DNA of 64,000 bases, taken from positions 1-64,000 of the forward strand of contig JAGASD010000032.1 of the NCBI GenBank assembly GCA_017621885.1, given 5' to 3'. A program made the translations under genes and the position numbers. The notes beneath the pieces are model-generated. The model saw only the letters and a list, made by a program, of their open reading frames with translations, was not told where the DNA came from and searched no databases. Positions 25,477 to 34,277 of the stretch are shown one piece after another. This DNA comes from Clostridia bacterium. GTDB taxonomy: Bacteria > Bacillota > Clostridia > Oscillospirales > Acutalibacteraceae. How positions within the stretch are numbered: position 1 is the stretch's first letter; each line of letters starts with the position of its first letter.

Positions 25477-27226
25477 TCCGCGTTTGGGAGATATTCACAC
25501 AACCCGAGAATTGATTTCACGCTTTAAAGGGTATGAGAAAAATCTGAGTATTGATGAAAATGCTTTTTATTTTACAGAGAATATGGGCTCTGACTCTTTT
25601 CCTGCATTGTCACCGAGGAGTAAACGCAGCTTTTTCAATGTGTTCGGTGACAATCTTCAATGCCTTTGTTCAAAAGAACACATTTGTTATATCAATAACG
25701 GCAGCTTGTACTATAACGGAAAAGCTGTAAACGGTCTGACCTTTTCTGATACTGTCAAGGAAAGAAGATATGTTTCTATGGGCGCCAAACTGTTGATTTT
25801 CCCTGATAAGGTCTATATAAATACTGAAAACCTTTCTGATTACGGAAGTCTTGAAGCTTATTTTAAAAGCTCGGACGGTGCCGTATGCGGTATGTGCAAG
25901 GCTGACGGGGCTTTGTATGAGGATTATTTTTCGGGAGACACTGTTCCTGAAGCCCCGTCTAACGGTGATTTATGGCTTGATACCACAAGCTCTCCTCATG
26001 CACTTAAACAGTATTCCGAGGTCATTGATTCGTGGATTGAGTTAAGTGAAACCTATATAAGAATAAGCTGTGTGGGTATCGGAAAACAGTTTAATGTACA
26101 CGATGGTGTGTCGCTTTCGGGATTTGAGGATATTGGTATAAAGGGAAAGCATATTATCAGAGATAAGGGCGATGATTACATAGTAATAACCGGTTTGGTT
26201 GACGGTAGTATTGAGTTGGAAAATCAGATTTCTGTACGAAGAAGAGTGCCGGATATGGATTTTGTTTGTGAAAACTCGAACAGAATATGGGGTTGTTCAT
26301 CGGAAAACAATGAGATTTATGCGTCTAAGCTGGGCGATCCTACAAACTTTGATGTGTTTATGGGGATTTCAACCGACAGCTATGCTGCAAGCATAGGCAC
26401 TGACGGACCTTTTACCGGTGCAATCAGCTATCGTGGCTATCTGCTTTTCTTTAAAGAAAACTGTGTTCATAAAATATACGGTCAAAATCCCCCGTATACC
26501 ATTATCACCTCATATATACGAGGTGTTCAAAGAGGCTGCTCCCGTTCGTTGGTTTGCCTTAATGAAACGCTGTATTACAAATCACCGGGCTGTATTTGCG
26601 CTTATGAGGGCGGTGTGCCTGTTTGTGTGTCGCAAAATCTGGGGAAAGAATTCTATTCTCATGCGGTAGCTGGTGCCCGGGGTAACAGTTATTATATCTG
26701 TATGTCCGATAAGCACAAAAACCGCCATTTGTTTGTGTATGACGAGGAGAAGGCCGTGTGGTACAGAGAGGACAACATCAACATAACTGAATTTTCACAG
26801 AATAATTACAACCTGTATTTTATTATGGAAAGCGATAATACGAGACGGTTAGGCCTTATTGACGGTGAAAATCGATACGGGAATTTTACCGGTGAGCTGC
26901 ATGGCTTTGTTGAGGAAGAGGATTTCCAATGGTGTGTTGAAAGCGGTATATGGGGCTTATCCTTGCCCGAAAATAAGTATTATTCCGATGTCGTTTTGCG
27001 TGCAGTAGGTGAAAAGGGTGCAAGGATTAAAGTCTATTTTGAATACAACAGCGACGGCAAATGGGTTAAACAGCTTGACAGATATTTTGAAAAAACCGGC
27101 TCTTTGCTTTTGCCGTTTATTACACCGAGATGTGACCATATGAGGATAAAAATTGAGGGGAAGGGCCATATAAAAATTTACAGTATATCAAGAAAAATTG
27201 AATCGGGGAGCGAATTGAATGTATGA
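25469..27226 (+). CDS. Podovirus tail / DNA-stabilisation protein (P22 gp10-like), tentative
   Basis: 585 aa rich in beta strands: YNPRLGDIHTTRELISRFKGYEKNLSI at the start, repeated short Tyr/Gly strands, DLWLDTTSSPHALKQYSEVIDSWIEL, then NRIWGCSSENNEIYASKLGDPTNFD and VHKIYGQNPPYTI in a propeller-like middle. The pattern is what I associate with tail-hub or packaged-DNA-stabilisation proteins of short-tailed phages. No catalytic motif is evident. Start overlaps the connector gene by 8 nt and its end overlaps the next gene by 8 nt, so translation is coupled. Function is inferred from context. Confidence 0.55.
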   Translation: MYNPRLGDIHTTRELISRFKGYEKNLSIDENAFYFTENMGSDSFPALSPRSKRSFFNVFGDNLQCLCSKEHICYINNGSLYYNGKAVNGLTFSDTVKERRYVSMGAKLLIFPDKVYINTENLSDYGSLEAYFKSSDGAVCGMCKADGALYEDYFSGDTVPEAPSNGDLWLDTTSSPHALKQYSEVIDSWIELSETYIRISCVGIGKQFNVHDGVSLSGFEDIGIKGKHIIRDKGDDYIVITGLVDGSIELENQISVRRRVPDMDFVCENSNRIWGCSSENNEIYASKLGDPTNFDVFMGISTDSYAASIGTDGPFTGAISYRGYLLFFKENCVHKIYGQNPPYTIITSYIRGVQRGCSRSLVCLNETLYYKSPGCICAYEGGVPVCVSQNLGKEFYSHAVAGARGNSYYICMSDKHKNRHLFVYDEEKAVWYREDNINITEFSQNNYNLYFIMESDNTRRLGLIDGENRYGNFTGELHGFVEEEDFQWCVESGIWGLSLPENKYYSDVVLRAVGEKGARIKVYFEYNSDGKWVKQLDRYFEKTGSLLLPFITPRCDHMRIKIEGKGHIKIYSISRKIESGSELNV

Positions 27227-28181
27227 CCTTAATTTGAGTGTGCCCGATATTACGTCCAAGAAGTATTCAAACGATAACCGTTTTTTGCTTCTGAAAAATT
27301 ATTTGTATGAGCTGAACGAGACATTGTCCTTCGCTCTTGACAGTAAGCGCAATGATGAAATTCTTTCACTCACCGAAAAGGTTGGCAGTGTTGAAAAAGC
27401 TCAAAGCGATACGGCGTATACTCTGCAATCTCAAAGTGTATCGAAATTCAGACAGCTTAAAGAGGATATTCTTCGCACTGCAGAGGAAATAGAACGCGAT
27501 TATAATTCAGAAATAACACAAAGTGAACAAAATATTCTTCAAGCCGTTGAAGGCTCTTTTGTCGGGAAGAGTGAGTTCGGAGAGTATAGCAGTAATGTGA
27601 ATACGCAGTTGGATCAACACGCGGAGAATATACGCCTTACGGCACAGAATACAGAGACGGTTTTAAAGGAGCTTGAGGAATTTAAAAATGAGACAAAAGC
27701 ATCACTGACAGTGCAGGCTGAAGGAATTATTTCGCAGGTTGAAACACTTTATACATCCAAATCGGATTCGGAAGATTTTGAGAGCCGTATAAATTCACAG
27801 ATATCACAGACGGCACAAAACGTAACCGAAAGCTTTTCGCAGAACTTTTCTGCCGTTTTGGAGGATGTTAATTCTCTCGGTGCAGAGGTAAGCGAGCTTA
27901 TATCTTCTCTTGATGTATATATTCGTCGAGGCGAACTTGAAAAGGGGATATACGGAATCGAAATAGGACGAAGCGACAGTAATGTAAAGGCGCGGTTTAC
28001 CAACGATAAGCTTTCGTTTTTTCAGGGTATTGTTGAGGTTGCGTATATCTCGGGCAGTACGCTGTATATCACTAATGCAGAAATACTTGACTATATGAAA
28101 ATAGGTAGCTCTGCAGACGGTTATTTTTTGTTTGATACAACTGATAACGGATTGGAGGTGCGCTGGATAAATGGCGGTTAA
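27219..28181 (+). CDS. Coiled-coil tail fibre/baseplate protein
   Basis: 320 aa. An N-terminal attachment region (NLSVPDITSKKYSNDNRFLLLKNYLYELN) is followed by a long heptad-rich segment (about residues 45-230) in which NTQLDQHAENIRLTAQNTETV and similar units recur. The C-terminal beta domain has IYGIEIGRSDSNVKARFTND, ISGSTLYITNAEILDYMKIG and a closing strand, as in phage tail-fibre trimers. It probably forms a trimeric shaft. It overlaps both neighbours (8 and 11 nt). Confidence 0.65.
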   Translation: MYDLNLSVPDITSKKYSNDNRFLLLKNYLYELNETLSFALDSKRNDEILSLTEKVGSVEKAQSDTAYTLQSQSVSKFRQLKEDILRTAEEIERDYNSEITQSEQNILQAVEGSFVGKSEFGEYSSNVNTQLDQHAENIRLTAQNTETVLKELEEFKNETKASLTVQAEGIISQVETLYTSKSDSEDFESRINSQISQTAQNVTESFSQNFSAVLEDVNSLGAEVSELISSLDVYIRRGELEKGIYGIEIGRSDSNVKARFTNDKLSFFQGIVEVAYISGSTLYITNAEILDYMKIGSSADGYFLFDTTDNGLEVRWINGG

Positions 28182-29949
28182 TTATTACGGAAAATGTACG
28201 GGTAACGATGCAAGTAAATATGATGTGTGGCTGAATATAAAACAAAATTCGCAAAACAGTGAGCTTAATACCAGTAATTTTTCTGTAGGCTTTTATCTCA
28301 AAAGAAACGATCTCTCTCAAGACGGGGCATATAACACAACCGAAGAAAATCAGGTAACGCTCGTTTTGAACGGTGAAGAGGTTATAAATAAAAATACAGC
28401 AATAGACACGCGAAACAATGCGACTGTTGTGCTTGCTTATTGGAGCGGTGATATAAATCACAATGCGGACGGGGATCTGAATCTTCAGGTGTCGGGGTCT
28501 TTTTTAATGAACAGCACTGCTCTTTCGGGTGGTGAGGCGGATGCTGATTTCAAAAGTGCAGTAATACCTAAGGCTTCAACACTTGTTACGGATGTCGGTG
28601 TTGTGAATCCGGGTGGTGTTATTAAAGCGGATATTGAGTGCGTGTCGTCTGAATACAGCCACAGAATTGCATGGGGTATCGGAGAAGAAAGCGTTTCTGT
28701 CAGCTATAACCCCGGTGTAACGGAAGCGGAATTTACCGTGCCTTCTGAGTGGACGGAGCAGGTTAAGGATTCTTGCAAAGGGGAATTTAAAATCGCAATA
28801 AGAACTTACCATAACTCCACCATAATCGGTACTAATGTTTATGCTTTGGATTTTGTTGTACCCGAAACCGAGGAGTATATGCCCGATTTCGAGGTTTTGC
28901 TTGAAAAGTACGATGAAACCGTTCCCGACGATTGGAAGGTGTGGGTTCAGGGTGTCAGTCAGATACGGGTTGTTCCGCAAAATCTGACCTTTAAATACGG
29001 TGCAACAATGTCAGCAATAACCATAACGGTAGGCTCGGTTTCAAAACGAAGTCTGCCGGCAGTGTTTGAACTGCCTGATAACGGAAGCGTAAAGGTAACG
29101 CTTGCGGTAAGAGACAGCAGAGGGATGCTTACGGTTAAGACTAAAACCGTTGAGGTTTATGAATACAGCGCACCGTCTGTTGATGTAAGAAAAATAACAA
29201 GATGTCTTGCCGACGGAACAATAAACTCGTCAGGTGAATATCTTTTTATGGATTATGCTGTGGGGTGCAGCTCCGTTAATACGAAAAACCCCTATAGAAT
29301 TAAAGTGAAGTACAGACCCTCGGATTATGCTGAGTATTCTGATGAATACAATGTTTTATCAAGGCCTGCCGTGTTTGGCGACGGAAGCATCAAAAATGAT
29401 AAATCGTATGTTGTCAGCATCAATATTTCCGATGGAATCAACACAAAGGGTGTTGAGGTTGTGCGTTTTATTCCCGACGGAGAAATACCTTTTAATATAC
29501 GTAAAGGGGGTAACGGTGCTGCTTTCGGCAAATATGCCAAGAACGAAAACGAATTAAGTGTGAAGTGGAACCTGAGTGTTGACGGGGACGTGAATTTTGC
29601 AGGTAAGCTTAATTATGAAAAAATAGATGCTGAGTGTACACCTTTAACGGAGGATTTGTTTTCGGATATACGCTATTATCCCTGCCTCGGTGCGGTTTTT
29701 GTAAGATTGCGTCTTGTTACGGCGACACCGCTTTCAGCCAATGATACCTTCTATATAGCAACTATTCCGGGAAAAGTGCCGGGTCTTTTTACACCGCTTA
29801 ACAGTCTTGCAGACTTTAATTCGGGAGGTCAGAGTACCTCCGGCATTATGTATAAAACCGGTATGATTGTGTTCAGGTCTGATGCGGTTATACCTCAGGG
29901 AACCACTATATACATCAGTGGTTTTTATATAGCAGATTATTTAGGATAA
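28171..29949 (+). CDS. DUF859-like phage minor structural protein / tail fibre
   Basis: 592 aa. The first 110 residues (YDVWLNIKQNSQNSELNTSNFSVGFYLKRND, VLAYWSGDINHNADGDLNLQVSG) and the Ig-like repeats after them look like the DUF859 siphovirus fibre family. The C-terminus has FNIRKGGNGAAFGKYAKNENE, a signature that in such fibres precedes the receptor-binding tip, and then a beta-rich tip ending ISGFYIADYLG. It is probably a fibre contacting the host cell. Start overlaps the previous gene by 11 nt. Confidence 0.65.
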   Translation: MAVNYYGKCTGNDASKYDVWLNIKQNSQNSELNTSNFSVGFYLKRNDLSQDGAYNTTEENQVTLVLNGEEVINKNTAIDTRNNATVVLAYWSGDINHNADGDLNLQVSGSFLMNSTALSGGEADADFKSAVIPKASTLVTDVGVVNPGGVIKADIECVSSEYSHRIAWGIGEESVSVSYNPGVTEAEFTVPSEWTEQVKDSCKGEFKIAIRTYHNSTIIGTNVYALDFVVPETEEYMPDFEVLLEKYDETVPDDWKVWVQGVSQIRVVPQNLTFKYGATMSAITITVGSVSKRSLPAVFELPDNGSVKVTLAVRDSRGMLTVKTKTVEVYEYSAPSVDVRKITRCLADGTINSSGEYLFMDYAVGCSSVNTKNPYRIKVKYRPSDYAEYSDEYNVLSRPAVFGDGSIKNDKSYVVSINISDGINTKGVEVVRFIPDGEIPFNIRKGGNGAAFGKYAKNENELSVKWNLSVDGDVNFAGKLNYEKIDAECTPLTEDLFSDIRYYPCLGAVFVRLRLVTATPLSANDTFYIATIPGKVPGLFTPLNSLADFNSGGQSTSGIMYKTGMIVFRSDAVIPQGTTIYISGFYIADYLG

Positions 29950-29958
29950 AAAGAAAGG

Positions 29959-31152
29959 GTGGTCAATATAGCTTATTCAACTATTTCTTACGGTTCGTCG
30001 GGTGCAGACGTAAGAAAATTGCAGGAAACACTGAATCAATACGGATATTCACTGGATGTTGACGGTCAGTTTGGCAGTGCAACACGTCAGGCAGTTATGG
30101 AATATCAGAAAAATAACGGTCTTACTGCAGACGGTATTGTGGGAAGCAATACCTGGGGGAGCCTTAATTCCCGCTCAGGTAATACAACTGCTGTAGGAAA
30201 TAATTCGGGTTCTTCGGGAAATCGAAATTCATCATCCAGACCGGAATATGAGAAAAGCGATGCAGTTATTTCGGCAGAAAACGCTTTGAATGATTGGGAG
30301 AATAATAAGCCGGTTGAATATCAGAGTCAATACGCAGAGCAGATTGATGCGATTCTTAACGATATTCTTAACAGAGAAGAGTTCAGCTACAATATGAATG
30401 CAGATCCGTTGTACCAACAGTATAAGGAGCAGTATATACAAAACGGTAAAAAGGCAATGATGGATACTGTCGGTCAGGCATCGGCTCTGACGGGCGGATA
30501 TGCTAATTCCTATGCAACAACTGCGGGAAATCAGGCTTATGATGAATATCTTAATGAATTGAATTATATAGGTCTTGACTTGAGAGACCGGGCCTATGAG
30601 CAATATCAGGACGAGGGGGATAAAATGATTGCCGATATTACCCTTCTCAGAGGTCTTGACGGCGATGATTACGAAAAGTATCTCGGTGAGCTTGAAAAAT
30701 ATTATGCAGACGGCGAATACCTTCTTAATAAGCTTGTGTCAATGTCTGATGCGGAGTTTGAAGCCTTCCTTGCAGAGGTGGCTGCGTGGGAAAACGACAG
30801 AGATTTTGCGTTCAGACAGCATCAGGATGAATTGGACAGGCAGGAGTTTGAGCGTGAAATGGCATTCAGACAAGCAGAGGTGGAAAGAGCGCAGGCAAAT
30901 GCAGACAGAGAATATGCTCTTGCTTTGCAGAAGTTAGAGCAATCCGCATCTTCGGGCTCTTCTAAAAAGGACGAAAAGGATGAGAAGGGAAGCAGTACGA
31001 AGAATGTTCCTGTTACATACGGTGAGTTTTGTTCGCGTACGGGTGTTTATTCTATTCTTACGGAATCAGAGTTTTATTCAAGCAAACTTGCCGGTGAAAT
31101 GTATTCAACGTATCAGGAGTATCTTGCGGCAATGTATAAAGAGTATGCGTAA
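29959..31152 (+). CDS. Virion-associated protein with N-terminal peptidoglycan-binding domain
   Basis: 397 aa. PG_binding_1 at residues 10-65 (GSSGADVRKLQETLNQYGYSLDVDGQFGSATRQAVMEYQ) is followed by a Ser/Asn linker. A long helical region comes next, with DTVGQASALTGGYANSYATTAGNQAY and many Gln/Glu/Arg residues ending in a charged coiled coil (FEREMAFRQAEVERAQANAD). The combination suggests an injected or tail-tip protein that anchors to the cell wall during infection. The start is uncertain: GTG 29959 overlaps the likely ribosome site AGAAAGGGTGG, while an in-frame ATA at 29968 has ideal spacing. Confidence 0.65.
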   Translation: MVNIAYSTISYGSSGADVRKLQETLNQYGYSLDVDGQFGSATRQAVMEYQKNNGLTADGIVGSNTWGSLNSRSGNTTAVGNNSGSSGNRNSSSRPEYEKSDAVISAENALNDWENNKPVEYQSQYAEQIDAILNDILNREEFSYNMNADPLYQQYKEQYIQNGKKAMMDTVGQASALTGGYANSYATTAGNQAYDEYLNELNYIGLDLRDRAYEQYQDEGDKMIADITLLRGLDGDDYEKYLGELEKYYADGEYLLNKLVSMSDAEFEAFLAEVAAWENDRDFAFRQHQDELDRQEFEREMAFRQAEVERAQANADREYALALQKLEQSASSGSSKKDEKDEKGSSTKNVPVTYGEFCSRTGVYSILTESEFYSSKLAGEMYSTYQEYLAAMYKEYA

Positions 31153-31164
31153 GGAGATGATTTT

Positions 31165-32931
31165 TTGAAGGTAAGGGTTACTGAAAATAATGTTGTTATA
31201 ACAGAGTGCAGTTGTATAAACGAAGGTGAAATAGGCGTAAATGATTGCAGCTTTGCGTTGCCGGAGTGCTTTGAGGGACTTTCTGTTACCGCTGCGTTCA
31301 ACAATATTCCCGTTCCTGTTATCGATAACAAATGCAGAGTGCCTTCATTGAAAAAGGGAACCGCTGTTCTGGGCGTTTATGCATACAAAGAAAATGACGG
31401 TGGCATTGAGCTTATGTATTCACCGAAGCCTACCTCGTTTTTTGTTAATCAGGGCTCGTATTCGGAGGAGTGCGGAGTACAAAGTACCCCGTCAATATCT
31501 GAGTTTGAACAGCTTTGCAGGAAATACAGGGATGAGATTGTTGAACAGCTTAAAAACGTTGATAATCGCGTTAACAAGGTTGTAAAGATCAGCAAGGACT
31601 CAACAGATGAACAGATTCCTTCGGCAAAGGCAGTTTATGAGCTGTTTTCTAATTTTGAAATTCCTGAGGGTGACGGGGTTGCTTCGGTCAATGCTGATAT
31701 GGTTTCGGGTCTTACAATAACACCTAAGTACAAGCCTTTAACAAAAATTATAAACGATTGTCAGAATACAGCGGATTGGAATACAAACAATGCAAGTAAC
31801 TGTGAAGCGGATACCGAGAACTATATTTTAGGTAAGCAGTCAATACATTCAAATGGCGGTGCAATGGTGTGTGTTAAGAATACACTTGATATGCTTAACA
31901 ATACCCTTGTTTTGAAGCTTCGTATTAACGGTATGGAAAACGGTTCTAAATTATATATGCAGGTGTGTAATACTTCTACGCCGTCAAAAAGTGTGGTGTA
32001 TGAGTTGATGCGCGGTACTTCTACTACACCTGCGGGCGAATGGCGTGAAATATCAGTGCCTTACACCGGATATAGCTACGGTTCATTCAGTGCGGTCGAT
32101 TTCGGTAATATTAACTACCTGCGTATTTATGCTGAAGGCAACGTGGATTGGAATTTGCAGTATGTGGGGATAAGACCGGTTGTGCTCGACAGAGGTATAG
32201 TGACGTTTACTTTCGATGACGGATATGCATCTCAGAGCACGGGACTTAAAATTCTTGCTGAAAAAGGCATAACGGGGACATTGTTTTATGTGCCCGAAGC
32301 AAATACAAACGGTTCGGACGATTATTTGAAAATTGCAGATTTACAAAAGCTTGTGAATCATTACGGTACAGATGTTGAGGTACACGGAGAATCGTCTTAT
32401 AACGATAAAACCAATGAAGAGTTGATTGCGCATTGGCAGGAAGCACAAGCGATTTTGAAAGAAAACGGTTTAAGTGACGGTAAGTATATGGCATACCCGA
32501 ACAATATGCACGAAAACAGAGTTGTGCAGCTTGCAAAAAGATTTTTTGACGGGTGCAGAACTATTCAGTACTACATACCAAGTGAAAGCTATCCTCCTGC
32601 AGATAACCACAGAGTCAGGGCAATTTCGAGTATAAGTGCAAATTTGAATGACGTTGATTATATTAAAGATAAAATCGACAAAGCAATGATGTCAAAATCG
32701 TGGCTTGTTCTTGTTTTTCACAGAATTGAAGATGGCGAAACAAGTATGTATTGCAGCGAAACCGAGCTTACCGAAATTGTCGATTATGCGATAAATTCGG
32801 GCGCATATATTATGAACTATGCAGAGGTTATGGAAAGCTCGGTTGTCAACACTAATCTTGGTAATATGTCCAAAGCACTTGACGGAATTATTGATATTCA
32901 GAACAGTCTTATAGGGGGTGCCGGAGTATGA
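31165..32931 (+). CDS. Tail protein carrying a NodB-type polysaccharide deacetylase domain
   Basis: 588 aa. An N-terminal baseplate-like beta domain (about 1-110) and a short coiled coil (FEQLCRKYRDEIVEQLKNVDNRVNK) are followed by a carbohydrate-binding-like jelly roll (about 190-345). The polysaccharide deacetylase domain is at about 347-560: FTFDDGYASQSTGLKILAEKG gives the TFDDG motif, then HGESSYNDKT and YPNNMHENR. Family enzymes deacetylate N- or O-acetyl sugars in peptidoglycan or capsules. On a tail this would modify the host envelope during entry. TTG 31165 follows GGAGATGATTT. It overlaps the next gene by 4 nt. Confidence 0.75.
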   Translation: MKVRVTENNVVITECSCINEGEIGVNDCSFALPECFEGLSVTAAFNNIPVPVIDNKCRVPSLKKGTAVLGVYAYKENDGGIELMYSPKPTSFFVNQGSYSEECGVQSTPSISEFEQLCRKYRDEIVEQLKNVDNRVNKVVKISKDSTDEQIPSAKAVYELFSNFEIPEGDGVASVNADMVSGLTITPKYKPLTKIINDCQNTADWNTNNASNCEADTENYILGKQSIHSNGGAMVCVKNTLDMLNNTLVLKLRINGMENGSKLYMQVCNTSTPSKSVVYELMRGTSTTPAGEWREISVPYTGYSYGSFSAVDFGNINYLRIYAEGNVDWNLQYVGIRPVVLDRGIVTFTFDDGYASQSTGLKILAEKGITGTLFYVPEANTNGSDDYLKIADLQKLVNHYGTDVEVHGESSYNDKTNEELIAHWQEAQAILKENGLSDGKYMAYPNNMHENRVVQLAKRFFDGCRTIQYYIPSESYPPADNHRVRAISSISANLNDVDYIKDKIDKAMMSKSWLVLVFHRIEDGETSMYCSETELTEIVDYAINSGAYIMNYAEVMESSVVNTNLGNMSKALDGIIDIQNSLIGGAGV

Positions 32932-33701
32932 GTATTGCCAAAAAGCTTCAAACGGTTGCCGAAAATATGCAGAGGGTCTATGATGCAGGCGCAGGCACCG
33001 GCGGGGGTAGTTATGATGATGGTTATCAGACGGGTTACGCTGAAGGTGAGGCAGAAGGCAGAAAAAGTCAATATGATGAATTCTGGGATGAATTCCAACA
33101 GAACGGTGAGAGGGATATATATTCTTACGGCTTTGCAGGTGTGGGCTGGAATGATGAAAACTTCAAGCCTAAATACAACATTGCACCTGTTGGAAATACC
33201 GCGAGCTATATGTTTGCACAAACCAGAATAACCAACCTCAAGCAGATACTTGAGGATTGCGGGGTTATCCTTGATTTTTCACAGGTAACCACTATGAATT
33301 ATCCTTTTCAAGGTTCAACTATTACCGACGTAGGTGTAATTGATGTTAGGAGTATGAGTGAATTAAAATACTTTTTGTTCGGCTCCCGTTCTTTGAAAAA
33401 CGTCGATAAATTGATTTTAAGAGACGATGGCTCGCAGATATTAAACGCAACGTATACCTTCGGCAATTGCGAATCATTGACGCATATGCCCGTGGAAGGA
33501 GTAATCGGGCAGAACGGCTTTGACGTTCATTGGTCACCGTTGGATATTGAAAGCCTCGTTTCAATAATGAATGCTCTTCAGGATAAAACAGCGGACACAA
33601 GCGGTACAGAGTGGAAGGTTACAATCGGTGCTGAAAATAAGGCCAAGCTTTCAGCAGATGAACTGAAAATTGCAACCGATAAAGGCTGGATTGTAGAGTA
33701 A
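32928..33701 (+). CDS. Tail-tip/receptor-binding protein with LRR-like region
   Basis: 257 aa. After a short helix and Gly-rich hinge (AGAGTGGGSYDDGYQTGYAEGEAEG), the protein has irregular short repeats (LKQILEDCGVILDFSQV, TDVGVIDVRSMSELKYFLF, LKNVDKLILRDDGSQIL) reminiscent of BspA-type leucine-rich repeats, and ends IGAENKAKLSADELKIATDKGW. Similar proteins sit at the end of tail operons in clostridial phages and are candidates for receptor recognition. It overlaps the deacetylase gene by 4 nt. Confidence 0.55.
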   Translation: MSIAKKLQTVAENMQRVYDAGAGTGGGSYDDGYQTGYAEGEAEGRKSQYDEFWDEFQQNGERDIYSYGFAGVGWNDENFKPKYNIAPVGNTASYMFAQTRITNLKQILEDCGVILDFSQVTTMNYPFQGSTITDVGVIDVRSMSELKYFLFGSRSLKNVDKLILRDDGSQILNATYTFGNCESLTHMPVEGVIGQNGFDVHWSPLDIESLVSIMNALQDKTADTSGTEWKVTIGAENKAKLSADELKIATDKGWIVE

Positions 33702-33714
33702 GGCGGTGGGTGAT

Positions 33715-34005
33715 ATGATTGAAAAAACTCTTTTGATTGCATCTGCACTTACGGCTCTCGGTGTAATTATCACTACCGCAGTAAAGGTGTATAAGTTCAT
33801 CCGCAAGTGGGAAAAATGGGTGGAAGAAACAAGTGAACACGAGCTTGATAATTACTTATCCATCAAAAGACTCACCATTATGTCACACGAAATGCCGTTA
33901 TCAGAACGTATTGCCGCAGGTGAAAAATATATAAAAAACGGCGGTAACGGTGAAGTTAAGCACAAATACGAAGAATTATTGAGTCATTTACCAAAGGAGT
34001 TTTGA
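33715..34005 (+). CDS. Small membrane protein next to the holin (lysis cassette)
   Basis: 96 aa with an N-terminal membrane helix (LLIASALTALGVIITTAVKVY) and a charged helical tail. This is a common arrangement just before holin genes in clostridial prophages. It may be a second holin or a holin modulator; no enzyme motif. ATG 33715 follows GGCGGTGGGTGAT; an in-frame GTG at 33706 is part of the site. Confidence 0.55.
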   Translation: MIEKTLLIASALTALGVIITTAVKVYKFIRKWEKWVEETSEHELDNYLSIKRLTIMSHEMPLSERIAAGEKYIKNGGNGEVKHKYEELLSHLPKEF

Positions 34006-34007
34006 TT

Positions 34008-34277
34008 ATGAAAATTAATTGGAAAGCAAGATTTAAAAACAAAACGTTTTTAATGATTTTTATACCGTTGGTTATTGCCTTTGTGTACCAGGTGCTGGGC
34101 CTTTTCGGCGTAGTTCCTTCCGTTTCGCAAGATAGTGTTGCGAATGCCTTTGCAATGCTTGTGAATATCCTTGCCTTTGCAGGTGCCGTTGTTGACCCCA
34201 CAACAGATGGCTTTAACGACAGCGACAGAGCAATGCTCTATTTTACAGACTATGATGAAAGGATGCTTGTTGAATAA
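34008..34277 (+). CDS. Phage holin, phi LC3 family
   Basis: 89 aa. The start INWKARFKNKTFLMIFIPLVI, a second hydrophobic segment (NAFAMLVNILAFAGAVV) and the closing VDPTTDGFNDSDRAMLYF are the recognisable pattern of phi LC3-type holins. Two membrane helices form the timed membrane lesion that releases the endolysin. ATG 34008 has AAAGGAG 8 nt upstream. It overlaps the endolysin start by 1 nt. Confidence 0.85.
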   Translation: MKINWKARFKNKTFLMIFIPLVIAFVYQVLGLFGVVPSVSQDSVANAFAMLVNILAFAGAVVDPTTDGFNDSDRAMLYFTDYDERMLVE

